Assembly (NCBI GenBank): GCA_964594125.1
Contig: CAZQLL010000017.1
Location: 1-64,000, forward strand
Direction: 5' to 3'
Length of the DNA stretch: 64,000 bases
DNA from: CAVRZJ01 sp964594125
GTDB taxonomy: Bacteria > Acidobacteriota > Thermoanaerobaculia > Thermoanaerobaculales > Thermoanaerobaculaceae
Within the stretch, counting starts at the first letter, position 1. Every line of letters begins with the position of its first letter. Below, in pieces: positions 17,112 to 28,480 of this stretch. A program made the translations under genes and the position numbers. The notes beneath the pieces were generated by a model. It made no database searches. It worked only from the letters and a program-made list of their open reading frames with translations, and had not been told where the DNA came from.

Positions 17112-17554
17112 GCACGGTGCACCTGACGTCGGAGGAGCTCGACCTCCTGGTGATCGGCGAGGAGCTGCCCGCCGAACGGGCGCTGCACATGGGCGCCTGC
17201 CTGGTGTGCCGGCGGCGGCACGCCGAGCTCGCCGCCGCGATCGCCGGCGCAGCCCTGCCCGACCCCCAGCCGGAGCGTCTGGAGCGCGTGCGCGAGGCGG
17301 CGCTGTCGTCGCTCGGCCACGCGCGGCGGCGCACACCCGCCTGGCTGGCGGCCGCCGCCGCGCTGCTGCTGGCAGCGGTCTCCGCGGTGTTCCTGGCGCC
17401 GCGCTCGCAGGCGCCGGCGTTCGACGCCGACGCCGTGCTGATGGAGGTGGACGAGGTGCTCTCTCGGGACCCGCTCGCCGCCTTCGCCGACGAGGCGGTG
17501 GTTGCGGCGGTCGTCGCCGACGGCATCGGCACGGCGGAGGACGGCCGCTCGTAG
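17108..17554 (+). CDS. Zinc-finger-like anti-sigma factor, single-span
   Basis: 148-residue protein that is probably the inhibitor of the sigma factor encoded just upstream. The N-terminal cytoplasmic part has H27, C31 and C34 in an Hx3CxxC pattern (HMGACLVC), the hallmark of ZAS-type anti-sigma domains. One membrane span is at about 78-98 (TPAWLAAAAALLLAAVSAVF), followed by a short periplasmic tail of about 50 residues rich in Asp/Ala/Val. The start overlaps the sigma gene stop by four bases. The short tail may be where a periplasmic partner, such as one of the two Spy-like proteins, could act; that is inference. Confidence 0.8.
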   Translation: MSTVHLTSEELDLLVIGEELPAERALHMGACLVCRRRHAELAAAIAGAALPDPQPERLERVREAALSSLGHARRRTPAWLAAAAALLLAAVSAVFLAPRSQAPAFDADAVLMEVDEVLSRDPLAAFADEAVVAAVVADGIGTAEDGRS

Positions 17555-17618
17555 CGGCGTGACCCTGAGCGCGCCCGCGCCCGCGCGCGGGACCGCGGGC
17601 ACGCCGGACGGCCCAAGC

Positions 17619-17645
17619 TTGTGACATCGAGGTGCACGTTATAAT
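17619..17645 (+). promoter_or_regulatory. Promoter immediately before rhomboid gene
   Basis: A perfect TATAAT at 17640-17645 is preceded by TTGTGA (17619-17624, 15 bp away). It is followed only nine bases later by ATG 17655. The transcript would have almost no leader and there is no ribosome-binding site. Confidence 0.65.
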
Positions 17646-17654
17646 CGCGGCCCG

Positions 17655-18370
17655 ATGTTTCCGCTGCGGGACTCGATCCCGTCCTCCCGCGCCCCGCTCG
17701 TCACCGTCACGATGATCGTGGCGTGCGCCGCCGTCTTCGTCTACCAGCTCTCGCTCGGGCGCCACCTCGAGGCGTTTCTGCACGCCGCGGCGTTCGTTCC
17801 GGCGCGCCTGTTCCACCCGGAGGTGTACGGTGCCGGCGTGCTCTACAACGCGCAGACCGTCCTGTTCTCGATTTTCATGCACGGAGGGTGGTTCCACCTG
17901 ATCGGCAACATGTGGTTTCTGTGGGTGTTCGGCGACAACGTCGAGGACTGCCTGGGGCACCTCCGCTTCCTGCTGTTTTACCTGTTCTGCGGCGTCGCCG
18001 CTGCGCTCGGGCAGGCGCTCGTCGCGCCGTCGTCGACGGTGCCGATGGTCGGGGCCTCGGGAGCGATCGCCGGCGTGCTCGGCGCCTACCTCGTGTGGTA
18101 CCCGTGGTCGCGCATCAGGACGTTCATCTTCCTCGGCTTCTTCTTCACCATGGCCGAGCTGCCGGCGCCGGTGTTCCTGGTGCTGTGGTTCGTCGTGCAG
18201 TTCTTCTCCGGCACGCTCTCGTTGGCGACCGCCGGCGCCGCCGCGGGCGGCGTCGCCTGGTTCGCCCACATCGGCGGCTTCGTGGCCGGCCTCGCGCTCG
18301 CCGTCTGGCTGCGGGGCAGCGGGCGGGCGTGCCCGCGCGCCCGTGACACGATCTTCGTGAGGAGCTCACC

Positions 18371-18374
<4 letters not shown>
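17655..18374 (+). CDS. Rhomboid-family intramembrane serine protease
   Basis: 239-residue polytopic membrane protein. The catalytic serine lies in GASGAIAG (S135) and the catalytic histidine in AHIGGF (H205). The conserved HGGWFHLIGNMWFLWVFG stretch starts at about residue 76. It cuts membrane-anchored substrates within the bilayer; the substrate is unknown. About six membrane spans are predicted by eye, and the loop before the first active-site motif is of the usual size. The promoter box TATAAT is nine bases before the start, with no Shine-Dalgarno sequence, so a leaderless mRNA is likely. Its stop overlaps the start of the aminotransferase gene (ATGA at 18371-18374). A second, larger rhomboid is at 41055-43034. 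Confidence 0.9.
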
Positions 18375-19489
<1,115 letters not shown>

Positions 19490-19492
19490 GTT

Positions 19493-21337
19493 TCACGCAG
19501 CGGCGACGACGCGGTCCCGGCCTTGTTCCTTGCCCTGGTAGAGGGCGGCATCGGCGGCGCGCAGGCAGCCGTCGACGTCTCCGTGCGCGCACGCCGCCAC
19601 GCCGAAGGTGGCGGTGACGCGCAGCAGCTCGCCCTGCCAGATCACCTCGCCGTCGGCGAGCTGCGCACGCACCTTCTCCGCCACCGTGACGGCGCCGGCG
19701 GCGTCCGTGCCGGGCAGCAGGAGCAGGAACTCCTCGCCGCCCCAGCGCGCCGCCAGGTCGAGCGTGCGGACGGAAGCGGCGATCACCGCGGCGGCGTGCC
19801 GGAGCACGTGGTCGCCGCAGGCGTGGCCGTGGGTGTCGTTGACGAGCTTGAAGTGGTCGAGGTCGACGAGCACGAGGGCGAACGCGCCGAGGCCGCGCTG
19901 CGCCCGGCGCGCCTCGTCCTGCAGCCGCTCGATGGCGTGGCGGCGGTTGGCGAGGCCGGTGAGCGGGTCGGTGCGCGCCAGCTCCTCGACCCGGCGCTTG
20001 GCGGCGGCCAGCGCGCGGGCGCTGCGGACCTTCATCCTCCACCCGGTGCCGAGCGCGGCGGCGAACAGCGCGGCGACCGCGAACCCCGCCGCCCACCAGC
20101 GGCGGCGCACGGTCTCGCGCTCGAGGGTGAGCTGCTGGATCTCGCGGTCGCGCTTGAGCAGCTCGATCTCGGCCTCGCGCCGCTCGGCGTCGTACAGCGC
20201 GCGCAGGTCGGCGGTGCGCCGGCTCGACTCGGCGGCGAGCCGCTCCTGGCGGAGCTCGTAGGCGCGGTTGACGTGGAGGTACGCGGCGCGGAAGTCCCCG
20301 CCCCGGTAGAGGGCGTGTCCGAGCGCCGCGCGGGCGATCTCCTCCTCGGCCGGGAGGTCGTTGGCGAGCGCCGTCTCCAGCGCCTCGTCGATCAGCGCCG
20401 TGGCGCGCTCGCGCTCGCCCAGGAAGACGAGGACGCCCGCGAGGTTCGCGGCCGAGATCACGCGCTCGCGCGGATCCCCGAGGCGGCGGGTGATGGCGAA
20501 CGCCTCCTCGAGGTACCCGCGCGCGGTGCGATAGTCGCCGCCGTTCTCGGCGATGACCGCGAGGTCGTTGAGGCAGTCCGCCAGGGCGTCCTCGTCGCCG
20601 CGGGCGCGCGCCAGGGCGACCGCCTCGCGCTTGCGCGCCGTGGCGCCGGCCCGGTCGCCGCCGAAGAACAGGACGTTGCCCTCCTCGTTCATCGCGCGGA
20701 TGAGCAGCGCCCCGTCGCCGGCCGCGGCCGCCCGCTCCGCCGAGCGCCGCAGGCAGGCGAGGGCCTCGGGGTACTGCTGCAGCTCGCGGTGCACCATCCC
20801 CGCGAGGTGGCTGGCCTTCGCATCCTGGGCGGCGAGACCGGTCTCGTCGGCGATGCGCTGCGCCTGAATGGCCGACGACAGCGCGTCCGTGTAGCGCCCG
20901 AGGACGAAGAGCGCCGCCGCCGCCCTCGTGTGACACTCCGCCTCCGCCCGGCGGTCGCCGCGCGCCGTCGCGAGGGCGACGGCGGCGCGCGCGGCGGCGG
21001 CGGACTCTCCCGTCTTACCCGCCCGGTAGAGCGCCTCGGCGAGGCCGTGCTCGAGCTCGAGGCGACGCGCGCCCGGCTCGCCGGCAACCTGCTCACCCAG
21101 GACCGCCAGGCCGCGCCGGTACGCCGCCTCCGCGCCCGCCCAGTCGCCGGCCGCGAAGCGTGCCCTTCCCGCCGCGAGCGCGTCGGCCGCCGCCTCTCCC
21201 GGGGCGGGAGCCGGGTCGGCGGCGGTCGCGGGGGTCGGGGTGGTCTCCGGTCGCGGGACAGCGCCGCCCGCGGCACCGGCAGCCGCTGCCAGGGCGAGCC
21301 CCGCCGCGATGACGCTCCGCTCTCGTCGTGCCACCAC
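19493..21337 (-). CDS. TPR-containing membrane diguanylate cyclase
   Basis: 614-residue protein that makes the second messenger cyclic di-GMP from two GTP. An N-terminal signal or anchor (residues 5-25) precedes a TPR-like region of about 340 residues (AAYRRGLAVLGEQ, AIQAQRIADETG, TARGYLEEAFAIT). A coiled-coil-like stretch, one membrane span (about 413-433) and a GGDEF domain follow. The active site is GGEEF at 533-537, preceded by the inhibitory-site motif RTLD at 524-527 with the correct five-residue gap, so product feedback is likely. TPR sensing is presumably periplasmic. GTG 21337 and GTG 21334 are adjacent possible starts, with GAGGT just upstream. It is divergent from the sugar-phosphate transferase, and control of glycan production by c-di-GMP is a plausible inference. 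Confidence 0.9.
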   Translation of the reverse strand: MVARRERSVIAAGLALAAAAGAAGGAVPRPETTPTPATAADPAPAPGEAAADALAAGRARFAAGDWAGAEAAYRRGLAVLGEQVAGEPGARRLELEHGLAEALYRAGKTGESAAAARAAVALATARGDRRAEAECHTRAAAALFVLGRYTDALSSAIQAQRIADETGLAAQDAKASHLAGMVHRELQQYPEALACLRRSAERAAAAGDGALLIRAMNEEGNVLFFGGDRAGATARKREAVALARARGDEDALADCLNDLAVIAENGGDYRTARGYLEEAFAITRRLGDPRERVISAANLAGVLVFLGERERATALIDEALETALANDLPAEEEIARAALGHALYRGGDFRAAYLHVNRAYELRQERLAAESSRRTADLRALYDAERREAEIELLKRDREIQQLTLERETVRRRWWAAGFAVAALFAAALGTGWRMKVRSARALAAAKRRVEELARTDPLTGLANRRHAIERLQDEARRAQRGLGAFALVLVDLDHFKLVNDTHGHACGDHVLRHAAAVIAASVRTLDLAARWGGEEFLLLLPGTDAAGAVTVAEKVRAQLADGEVIWQGELLRVTATFGVAACAHGDVDGCLRAADAALYQGKEQGRDRVVAAA

Positions 21338-21430
21338 GGTACCTCGGCGGACATTCTCGCACGCGATGACGAGCGGGCGCCAACGCCAAGGATCAACCTG
21401 CCTTCGATGGAGGCGGTGCCGGAGGCGGAG

Positions 21431-21459
21431 TTGACACTACCGCTGCGCCCGCGCACCAT
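21431..21459 (+). promoter_or_regulatory. Promoter of the polysaccharide cluster
   Basis: TTGACA at 21431-21436, a 17-bp spacer and CACCAT at 21454-21459. Transcription would begin near 21466, just before the GGGAG ribosome site of the gene at 21477. Confidence 0.55.
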
Positions 21460-21476
21460 CCCCGGCGGGAGCCTGG

Positions 21477-22823
21477 TTGAGCGCATTCCTGCCCAACACC
21501 CTGCGGCTGCGGCGCGGCGTGGCGCTGCTCGACGGCGGCGCGCTGGCGGCGAGCGTGTGGGCCGCGTTCGCGGTGCGCTTCGCTCCCGCCGAACGGCCGG
21601 TCAACTGGGCCGAGCTGCTCGCCAGTCCGGGGTTGATCGCCGTCGCCGTCGCGGCCATGTGGGCGCTTGCGACCGCGGCCGAGCTGTACGAGCCGCTGGT
21701 GGTCCGCAGCCGGCGCGAGGTGGCGGTGCGCGTTCTCGTGGTCGCGGCGGCGTGGAGCGCCGTGATGGCGCTGGCGACCTACGCGGTGCCGGCGTGGCGG
21801 TTCGGCCGCGGCGTCCTCGCCCTGACCACCGTGGTGTGGGCCGTGCTCGCAGGCGCGCTGCGCGCGGTGTTGGCGCGCTGGCTGGCGAGCCGGCCGCGCC
21901 CGCGTGCGCTGGTGGTAGGGGAACCCGAGGCGGCGGAGGACGTCGCCCGGCGGTTGCGGCAGCACCCGGCGAGCCCGTGGGAGGCGGCGGTCGGGGAAGC
22001 GGCGGGCGCGGCCGCGGTGGCGGACGAGGCGCGCGCGCGCGGCGCCGAGATCGTCGTGCTCGCCGGCCGCGAGAGCGCCGGCGCGGGCGGGCTCGACGAC
22101 GTGGCGCAGCTCCACTTCTCGGGCATTCCGGTGGTGGTGGCGAGCGAGGTGTGGGCGTGGCTCGACGGACGGCTGCCGGTGGGGGAGATGTCGCCGGCGG
22201 CGTTCCTCCACCAGCCCGGGTTCGGCGCCGTCCACTGGGAGCTGTTCAACCGGCTGACGCGCGTGCTCGACCTCGTGGTCGGCAGCCTGCTGCTGCTGGC
22301 GAGCCTGCCGCTGCTCCTTTTCGCGATGCTCGCGGTCCTGCTGTGCGACGGCCGGCCGGTGCTGTTCCGCCAGGTGCGGCTCGGCCAGTACGGCCGCCGG
22401 TTCGAGGTGATCAAGCTGCGCACGATGCGCCGCGACGCGGAGGCTGCCGGGCCGATGTTCGCGGAGCCTGACGATCCGCGGGTCACCCGGCTCGGCCGCG
22501 TGCTGCGGCGCCTGCGCATCGACGAGCTGCCGCAGCTCGTCAACGTGCTGCGCGGCGACATGTCGCTGGTCGGCCCGCGCCCCGAGCGCCCCGAGTTCAT
22601 CGCCGAGCTGGCGCGCGAGATCCCGTTCTACACCTACCGGCTGGCCGTGCCCCCGGGGTTGACCGGCTGGGCGCAGGTGAACATGCCGTACGCGCGCACC
22701 ACCGAGGAGCACCGCCGGCGGCTGGAGTACGACCTCTACTTCATCCGCGAGCGCTCGCTCGGCCTGTACCTGGTGACGCTCCTGCGCACGGCCAGCACCG
22801 CGCTTGCGGGGGTGCGGGAGTGA
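21477..22823 (+). CDS. Polyprenyl-phosphate sugar-1-phosphate transferase
   Basis: 448-residue bacterial sugar transferase (WbaP/WcaJ/EpsL type), which starts glycan assembly by loading a sugar phosphate onto the lipid carrier. The N-terminal half has four or so membrane spans and a nucleotide-binding-like region. The C-terminal catalytic domain (about 250-448) has the re-entrant helix, then FEVIKLRTMRRDAE, RVLRRLRIDELPQLVNVLRG, SLVGPRPERPEF and PPGLTGWAQVN. The start appears to be TTG 21477, with GGGAG upstream. The stop overlaps the flippase start (GTGA), so the two are co-translated. It is the head of the polysaccharide cluster. Confidence 0.9.
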   Translation: MSAFLPNTLRLRRGVALLDGGALAASVWAAFAVRFAPAERPVNWAELLASPGLIAVAVAAMWALATAAELYEPLVVRSRREVAVRVLVVAAAWSAVMALATYAVPAWRFGRGVLALTTVVWAVLAGALRAVLARWLASRPRPRALVVGEPEAAEDVARRLRQHPASPWEAAVGEAAGAAAVADEARARGAEIVVLAGRESAGAGGLDDVAQLHFSGIPVVVASEVWAWLDGRLPVGEMSPAAFLHQPGFGAVHWELFNRLTRVLDLVVGSLLLLASLPLLLFAMLAVLLCDGRPVLFRQVRLGQYGRRFEVIKLRTMRRDAEAAGPMFAEPDDPRVTRLGRVLRRLRIDELPQLVNVLRGDMSLVGPRPERPEFIAELAREIPFYTYRLAVPPGLTGWAQVNMPYARTTEEHRRRLEYDLYFIRERSLGLYLVTLLRTASTALAGVRE

Positions 22824-24106
22824 GTGGGACCGCCGCCCGCGTGGCGCGCAACGTCGCCTGGCTGGGGTTCGGCGAGCTCGCGCTGAAGGGCGCCCTGTTC
22901 GCCGCCGGGGTGCTGGTGGCGCGAGGGTACGGGCCGACCGGGATGGGCGCGTTCACGGTGGCCTACGGCGCCGCCCTGGTGCTCATGCAGCTCCTCGCCG
23001 GCGGCCAGGTCGAGGTGCTGATCCGCGAGACGGCGCGGCGGCCGGAGGACGGACGCGCGCTGTACCGGGCGGCGGCCGCCTACCAGCGCCGCCTGGCGGC
23101 GGCAGCGCTGCCGATCGCCGCCGGCGGAGCGCTGCTGATCCCGCACGGGGAGCTCCGCTGGACGCTGCTCGCGTTCGTTCCCTACGCGCTCCTGCGGGCG
23201 CGCCTGATCACCGCGGGCGCGGTGTTCAAGGGCCTCGACCGCATGGACGTGGAGGTGCGGGCGCGCGCCTTCGAGCTCGCGGCGGCGCTGCCGCTTCTGG
23301 CCGCGGCGGCGGCCGCCGGCGCGCCGGTGTGGTCGACCGGCGTCGCGTTCTGCGGCGGCGCCGCCGCCGGGTTGGTCTGGATCGCCGCGCGTCTGCGCGG
23401 CCTCCCGGATTCGCCTGCCGCGGCGGCGGGCCGCTCCGGAGCGCAGCTCGTCCGCGAGGGCGTGCCGTTTCTCTGGCTGGCGATGCTGCACCAGCTCGTG
23501 GCGCGGGCCGACAGCTTCCTGCTCGCCGGGCTCGGCGTCGCGCCGGCGGCGATCGGGCGCTACGGCGTCGCCGGCGCCCCGGTGCAGGGGCTCGCGGCAG
23601 CCTCGCAGGTGGTTGCGGTTGCCGTCTATCCGTCGCTGGCACGTGCGGCCGCGGCCGGCACGCTGCGTGCGCGGCTGGTGCTCGCGATCGCCGCCGGCGG
23701 GGCGGCGCTCGGCGGCGCGCTCGGCGCGCTGCTGTTCGCCGTCCGCGGCCCGCTCGTTCATGCGGTGTTCGGGGCGCAGTTCGCCGGATCCGTGCCGCTG
23801 CTCGCGGTCCTCGCGTGGATGCTGCCGGCAACCGCCGTTTCGATGCTCATGGGGACGGTGCTGGCGGCGACGCGGCGGCAGCGCTGGCCGCTCGCGGCGC
23901 AGGCGCTCGCGTTCGCCGCGTCGGTGAGCGCCAACGTCATCGTCATCCCGCGCTGGGGCGCCGCCGGGTGCGCCGCCGTCGCGGTCACCGTCCACTTCGC
24001 GACGGCGCTCGCCAGCGTCGCTCTCGCGGCGCTCGCCGTGCTCCGGCTCAGCCGCGTCCCCGCCGATGCGCCGCCGCTCGCCCACGTGGCGGCGGAGCCG
24101 AGCTGA
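22820..24106 (+). CDS. Oligosaccharide flippase (Wzx/MATE-like)
   Basis: 428-residue integral membrane protein with about 12-14 predicted spans and few charged residues between them. The N-terminus is of the polysaccharide-export family type (ARNVAWLGFGELALKGALFA). It would move lipid-linked sugar repeats across the inner membrane. GTG 22820 overlaps the preceding stop, and the glycosyltransferase gene follows two bases after its own stop. Alanine content is extreme, in line with genomic GC. No polymerase (Wzy) or export (Wza/Wzc) gene is present in the window, so the cluster is either minimal or split. Confidence 0.8.
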   Translation: MSGTAARVARNVAWLGFGELALKGALFAAGVLVARGYGPTGMGAFTVAYGAALVLMQLLAGGQVEVLIRETARRPEDGRALYRAAAAYQRRLAAAALPIAAGGALLIPHGELRWTLLAFVPYALLRARLITAGAVFKGLDRMDVEVRARAFELAAALPLLAAAAAAGAPVWSTGVAFCGGAAAGLVWIAARLRGLPDSPAAAAGRSGAQLVREGVPFLWLAMLHQLVARADSFLLAGLGVAPAAIGRYGVAGAPVQGLAAASQVVAVAVYPSLARAAAAGTLRARLVLAIAAGGAALGGALGALLFAVRGPLVHAVFGAQFAGSVPLLAVLAWMLPATAVSMLMGTVLAATRRQRWPLAAQALAFAASVSANVIVIPRWGAAGCAAVAVTVHFATALASVALAALAVLRLSRVPADAPPLAHVAAEPS

Positions 24107-24108
24107 TC

Positions 24109-24987
24109 ATGGCGCCGCGAGTCGGTGTCGTCGTCGTCCACTTCGGCGATCCCGCGCCGACGATCGTGTGCCTGCGGGCGCTCGCCGCCGACCCATCGGC
24201 GGTGGAGCGCGAGGCCGTCGCCGTGGACAACTCCGCCACGCTCGACGCGGCGGCGTTCGCCGGCGCCCGCATCCTGCGCTGCCCCGACAACCCCGGCTTC
24301 GGCGGCGGCGCCAACCGCGGCGTCGCCGCGCTCGGCGACCGCGGCTGGGACGCGCTCGTGGTGCTCAACCACGACGTCGAGGTGGCGCCCGGGTTCCTCG
24401 CCGCGGCAGCCGCGGCGGTTTCCGCGCCGGGGACGGGCGCGGCCGGAGGCCCGCTGTACCGCGACGACGCGCGCTCGCTGCTGTGGTACGCAGGCGGGCG
24501 CGTGAGCTTCGTGACCGGCACCGTCATCCAGTCGCGCTCCGCGCGGGCGGCGCGGCGTGCGCGCCGCGTCGGGTTCATCCCCGGCGCCGCAATGGCGATC
24601 TCCCCGCAGGCGTGGCGCCGGGCCGGCGGGTTCGATCCCGCGTTCTTCTTGTACAACGAAGACCTCGATCTGTGCCTGCGCCTGCGCCGGCTCGGGTTCT
24701 CGCTGCGCTTCGACCCCGGCATGGCCGCGGTGCACCGGGTCGGCGCCGCCACCGGCTCGGCCGGGCTCTCGCCGCTGTACCTCGAGAGCATGGCGCGGAC
24801 ACGGCTGCTGCCGTTCCGCCCGCTCGCCTGCCGCCTCTACCTCGCCGTGCTGCACACGGCGTACGTGGCGGCGCGCGCCGGCTGGCACGCCGCGCGCGGC
24901 GCCGGCGGGCGGGAGGCGGCTCGCGCACTCCTGCGCGGCCACCGCGAGGCGCTGCATATGATCAGTCGCCCGCCGCTCGCCGGCTGA
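24109..24987 (+). CDS. Family 2 glycosyltransferase
   Basis: 292-residue GT-A-fold transferase. Seen features are VGVVVVHFGDP at the N-terminus, DNPGFGGGANRG (about 60-71, typical of rhamnosyl/WbbL-like GT2), the metal-binding DVEV around residue 89, and FFLYNEDLDLCLRLRRLGF, which carries the ED catalytic motif. It adds a sugar from a nucleotide donor to the growing lipid-linked glycan at the cytoplasmic face. ATG 24109 comes two bases after the flippase stop. The 3' end overlaps by 26 bp with the convergent glycosyltransferase gene at 24962. Confidence 0.88.
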   Translation: MAPRVGVVVVHFGDPAPTIVCLRALAADPSAVEREAVAVDNSATLDAAAFAGARILRCPDNPGFGGGANRGVAALGDRGWDALVVLNHDVEVAPGFLAAAAAAVSAPGTGAAGGPLYRDDARSLLWYAGGRVSFVTGTVIQSRSARAARRARRVGFIPGAAMAISPQAWRRAGGFDPAFFLYNEDLDLCLRLRRLGFSLRFDPGMAAVHRVGAATGSAGLSPLYLESMARTRLLPFRPLACRLYLAVLHTAYVAARAGWHAARGAGGREAARALLRGHREALHMISRPPLAG

Positions 24988-26143
24988 CGACGCCCGCGAG
25001 GATCGCCTCGAACTGCGCTCCCACTGCCGCGAGCGAGTGGTGCCGGCGGACGTACTCCCAGGCGGCGGCTGCCTGGCGGCGGGCGGCGTCGCGGTCGCTG
25101 AGGAGGTGCGCGATCGACCGTGCGAGCTGCCAGTTGTCGGCGGCGACCGCCAGCTCGTTGCCGGCGAGAAAGTCCAGACCGGCGGCCGCGGCGGGCGTTG
25201 CCACCACCGGGATTCCGGCCGCCATCGCCTCGAGCACCTTGTTCGGAGTGCCCGAGCCGGCGCGCAGCGGCGCGACCACCACGGAGGCGGCCGCCAGCTC
25301 CGCCCCGAGATCGTCGGGGTCGGCGATCACTTTCACCCCCTGCAGCCGGCTGAGCGCCCGGATCGCCGCGGTCGGGCGCGCCCCCGCCAGTCGCCACTCG
25401 ACGCCGGGGTACTGGCGGCGCAGCACCGGCCACACCTCGCGCGCGAACCAGCGCGCGCCCTCGACGGTCGGAAAGTAGCCGAGGTTTCCCTGGAGCAGCA
25501 CGACGTTGCCGGCGCCGCCGTCGGGCGGCGGCGTGGGAGGCACGGCGACGGCGCAGGGCAGCACCGAGACGAGGCGCGCGAGCGCCGCATCGCCGGCCGC
25601 GAGGTCGGCGAGGTCGCGGCGGCTGACCACGGTGGCGTGGGCGACGCGGCGCACGAGCGCGCGTTCCCAGGCGCCGATGCGGCGTGCCTCCCAGCGCAGC
25701 AGGCGGCCGGCGAGCGGCTGGCGTGCCGCGCGGCTCGCGAGGTTCAGCCGCAGGGAGTCGACGAGGTCGAGAACGGCGGGCACGTCGCCGAGCGCCGGCA
25801 GCGAGGCGCCGAGGCGCGAGAGCACCACGACCGCGACGTCGGGCGCGAACGCCGCGACCTCGTCGCGCACTGCAGCGTCGAAGCGGGCACTGTGGTGCAA
25901 CCCCACCTGGATCGGGTGGCCGAGGTGGGCCAGCGCGGCGACCGCGCTCGCGCGGAGCGGCAGCTCGACCTCGCGGCCCGCCACTCCGTCGGGCCAGCGG
26001 CAGGGAGAGAACCCTGCCGGCCGCAGCGCCACCACCCGCACCTGGTGGCGGGAGGCGATGCCGGCGATCAGCGTCGCGGCGCGCGCCTGATCGCCGCGCC
26101 GGACCGGCCAGGGCGGCCGCGGTGTGAGGAAGAGAACCTTCAT
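24962..26143 (-). CDS. Family 4 glycosyltransferase
   Basis: 393-residue GT-B-fold transferase. MKVLFLTPRPPWPVRRGDQ at the N-terminus is typical of this group. The C-terminal domain has VVLLQGNLGYFPTVEGARWF and the donor-site motif APLRAGSGTPNKVLEAMAAG, then IPVVAT. A retaining sugar transfer in glycan assembly is expected. Start ATG 26143 is chosen by family alignment; the frame is open further upstream but that part is low-complexity. No Shine-Dalgarno is present, and a weak GGAATC lies just before, as at other probable leaderless genes. It converges on the GT2 gene with a 26-bp overlap. Confidence 0.88.
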   Translation of the reverse strand: MKVLFLTPRPPWPVRRGDQARAATLIAGIASRHQVRVVALRPAGFSPCRWPDGVAGREVELPLRASAVAALAHLGHPIQVGLHHSARFDAAVRDEVAAFAPDVAVVVLSRLGASLPALGDVPAVLDLVDSLRLNLASRAARQPLAGRLLRWEARRIGAWERALVRRVAHATVVSRRDLADLAAGDAALARLVSVLPCAVAVPPTPPPDGGAGNVVLLQGNLGYFPTVEGARWFAREVWPVLRRQYPGVEWRLAGARPTAAIRALSRLQGVKVIADPDDLGAELAAASVVVAPLRAGSGTPNKVLEAMAAGIPVVATPAAAAGLDFLAGNELAVAADNWQLARSIAHLLSDRDAARRQAAAAWEYVRRHHSLAAVGAQFEAILAGVVSRRAAGD

Positions 26144-26392
26144 CCCGGTCGATTCCGTTCCCGCCGGCGACCGCCGCCGGGGGTGCAAGTGTACGTGCAT
26201 TCCGGGCGCTGTGCGGCGCCGGTGGCCGCCCGGAGGTGCGCGGCACCCGTGCGGCCGTCGCGGCCGCGCGCACCGCGCCGGGGCCGCAGGCCGGCGCAAC
26301 CGTCTCCAGCGCTCCTGGGGCGCCGCGCCGCCGCCGCGACCGGCGGCGGCCCCGCAACGGCGGCGCGGGTGCGCCGGCAGGCAGGTCGGGAC
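26144..26392. other. GC-rich intergenic stretch before groESL
   Basis: This is the first part of a 358-bp gap between divergent genes. I see no gene, strong hairpin or repeat; it is simply very GC-rich. The rest of the gap holds the groESL promoter, operator and leader. Confidence 0.4.
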
Positions 26393-26421
26393 TTGACAGG
26401 AAGTCACTCACGTCTTATCTT
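26393..26421 (+). promoter_or_regulatory. Promoter of groES-groEL
   Basis: TTGACA at 26393-26398 and TATCTT at 26416-26421, separated by 17 bp. The -10 box ends one base before the CIRCE-like operator, so the transcription start falls within the operator. Confidence 0.8.
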
Positions 26422-26422
26422 G

Positions 26423-26449
26423 TTAGCAGTCACGGTCGCCGACTGCTAA
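26423..26449 (+). promoter_or_regulatory. CIRCE-type HrcA operator, symmetric variant
   Basis: TTAGCAGTC, nine bases, GACTGCTAA: a perfect nine-base inverted repeat with the classical CIRCE spacing. The classical sequence is TTAGCACTC-N9-GAGTGCTAA; here the seventh base of the left arm and its partner are swapped (C to G, G to C), so symmetry is kept. Position overlapping the transcription start fits repression by HrcA. hrcA itself is not in the window. Confidence 0.85.
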
Positions 26450-26501
26450 CGCGGTGGCGGTCATAACATACAGAAAGGCAAAGGGAAAGGAGCCAAGACC
26501 T

Positions 26502-26792
26502 ATGCACGTGCGTCCACTCAATGACAGGGTTCTTCTCCGGCGGCTCGAGGAGAAGGAGGTCGTCAAGGGCGGGATCATCATCCCGGATACCGCCAAGGAG
26601 AAGCCGCAGGAAGCCGAGGTGGTGAACGTCGGCCCGGGCAAGCTCGACGACAACGGCAAGCGCATCCCGACCGAGGTGAAGAAGGGCGACCGCGTTCTCA
26701 TCGGCAAGTACTCCGGCACCGACATCAAGATCGGTGACGAGGAGTTCGTGATCGTGCGCGAGGACGAGATCCTCGGCGTGATCGAGAAGTAG
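26502..26792 (+). CDS. groES: Co-chaperonin GroES (Cpn10)
   Basis: 96-residue lid protein of the GroEL-GroES folding machine. Features are PLNDRVLLRRLEEKEVVKGG at the N-terminus, the mobile loop around IIIPDTAKEKPQ, GPGKLDDNGKR in the roof region and EEFVIVREDEILGVIEK at the end. Start ATG 26502 is preceded by AAGGAG; an in-frame ATG-like start 48 bases upstream would add a non-conserved tail. It is co-transcribed with groEL 14 bp downstream from a promoter under a CIRCE-type operator, so heat-inducible control through HrcA is expected. Confidence 0.97.
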   Translation: MHVRPLNDRVLLRRLEEKEVVKGGIIIPDTAKEKPQEAEVVNVGPGKLDDNGKRIPTEVKKGDRVLIGKYSGTDIKIGDEEFVIVREDEILGVIEK

Positions 26793-26806
26793 GAGGAGGA
26801 GGAGAC

Positions 26807-28453
<1,647 letters not shown>

Positions 28454-28480
28454 GCTCCTCGCGCCAGCGGCGCGGGGAGC
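28454..28480 (+). terminator. Hairpin directly after groEL stop
   Basis: GCTCCTCGCGCC/GGCGCGGGGAGC forms a 12-base stem with one G-T pair and a three-base loop. There is no T-run, so it may protect the mRNA 3' end or act with the second hairpin downstream. Confidence 0.6.
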
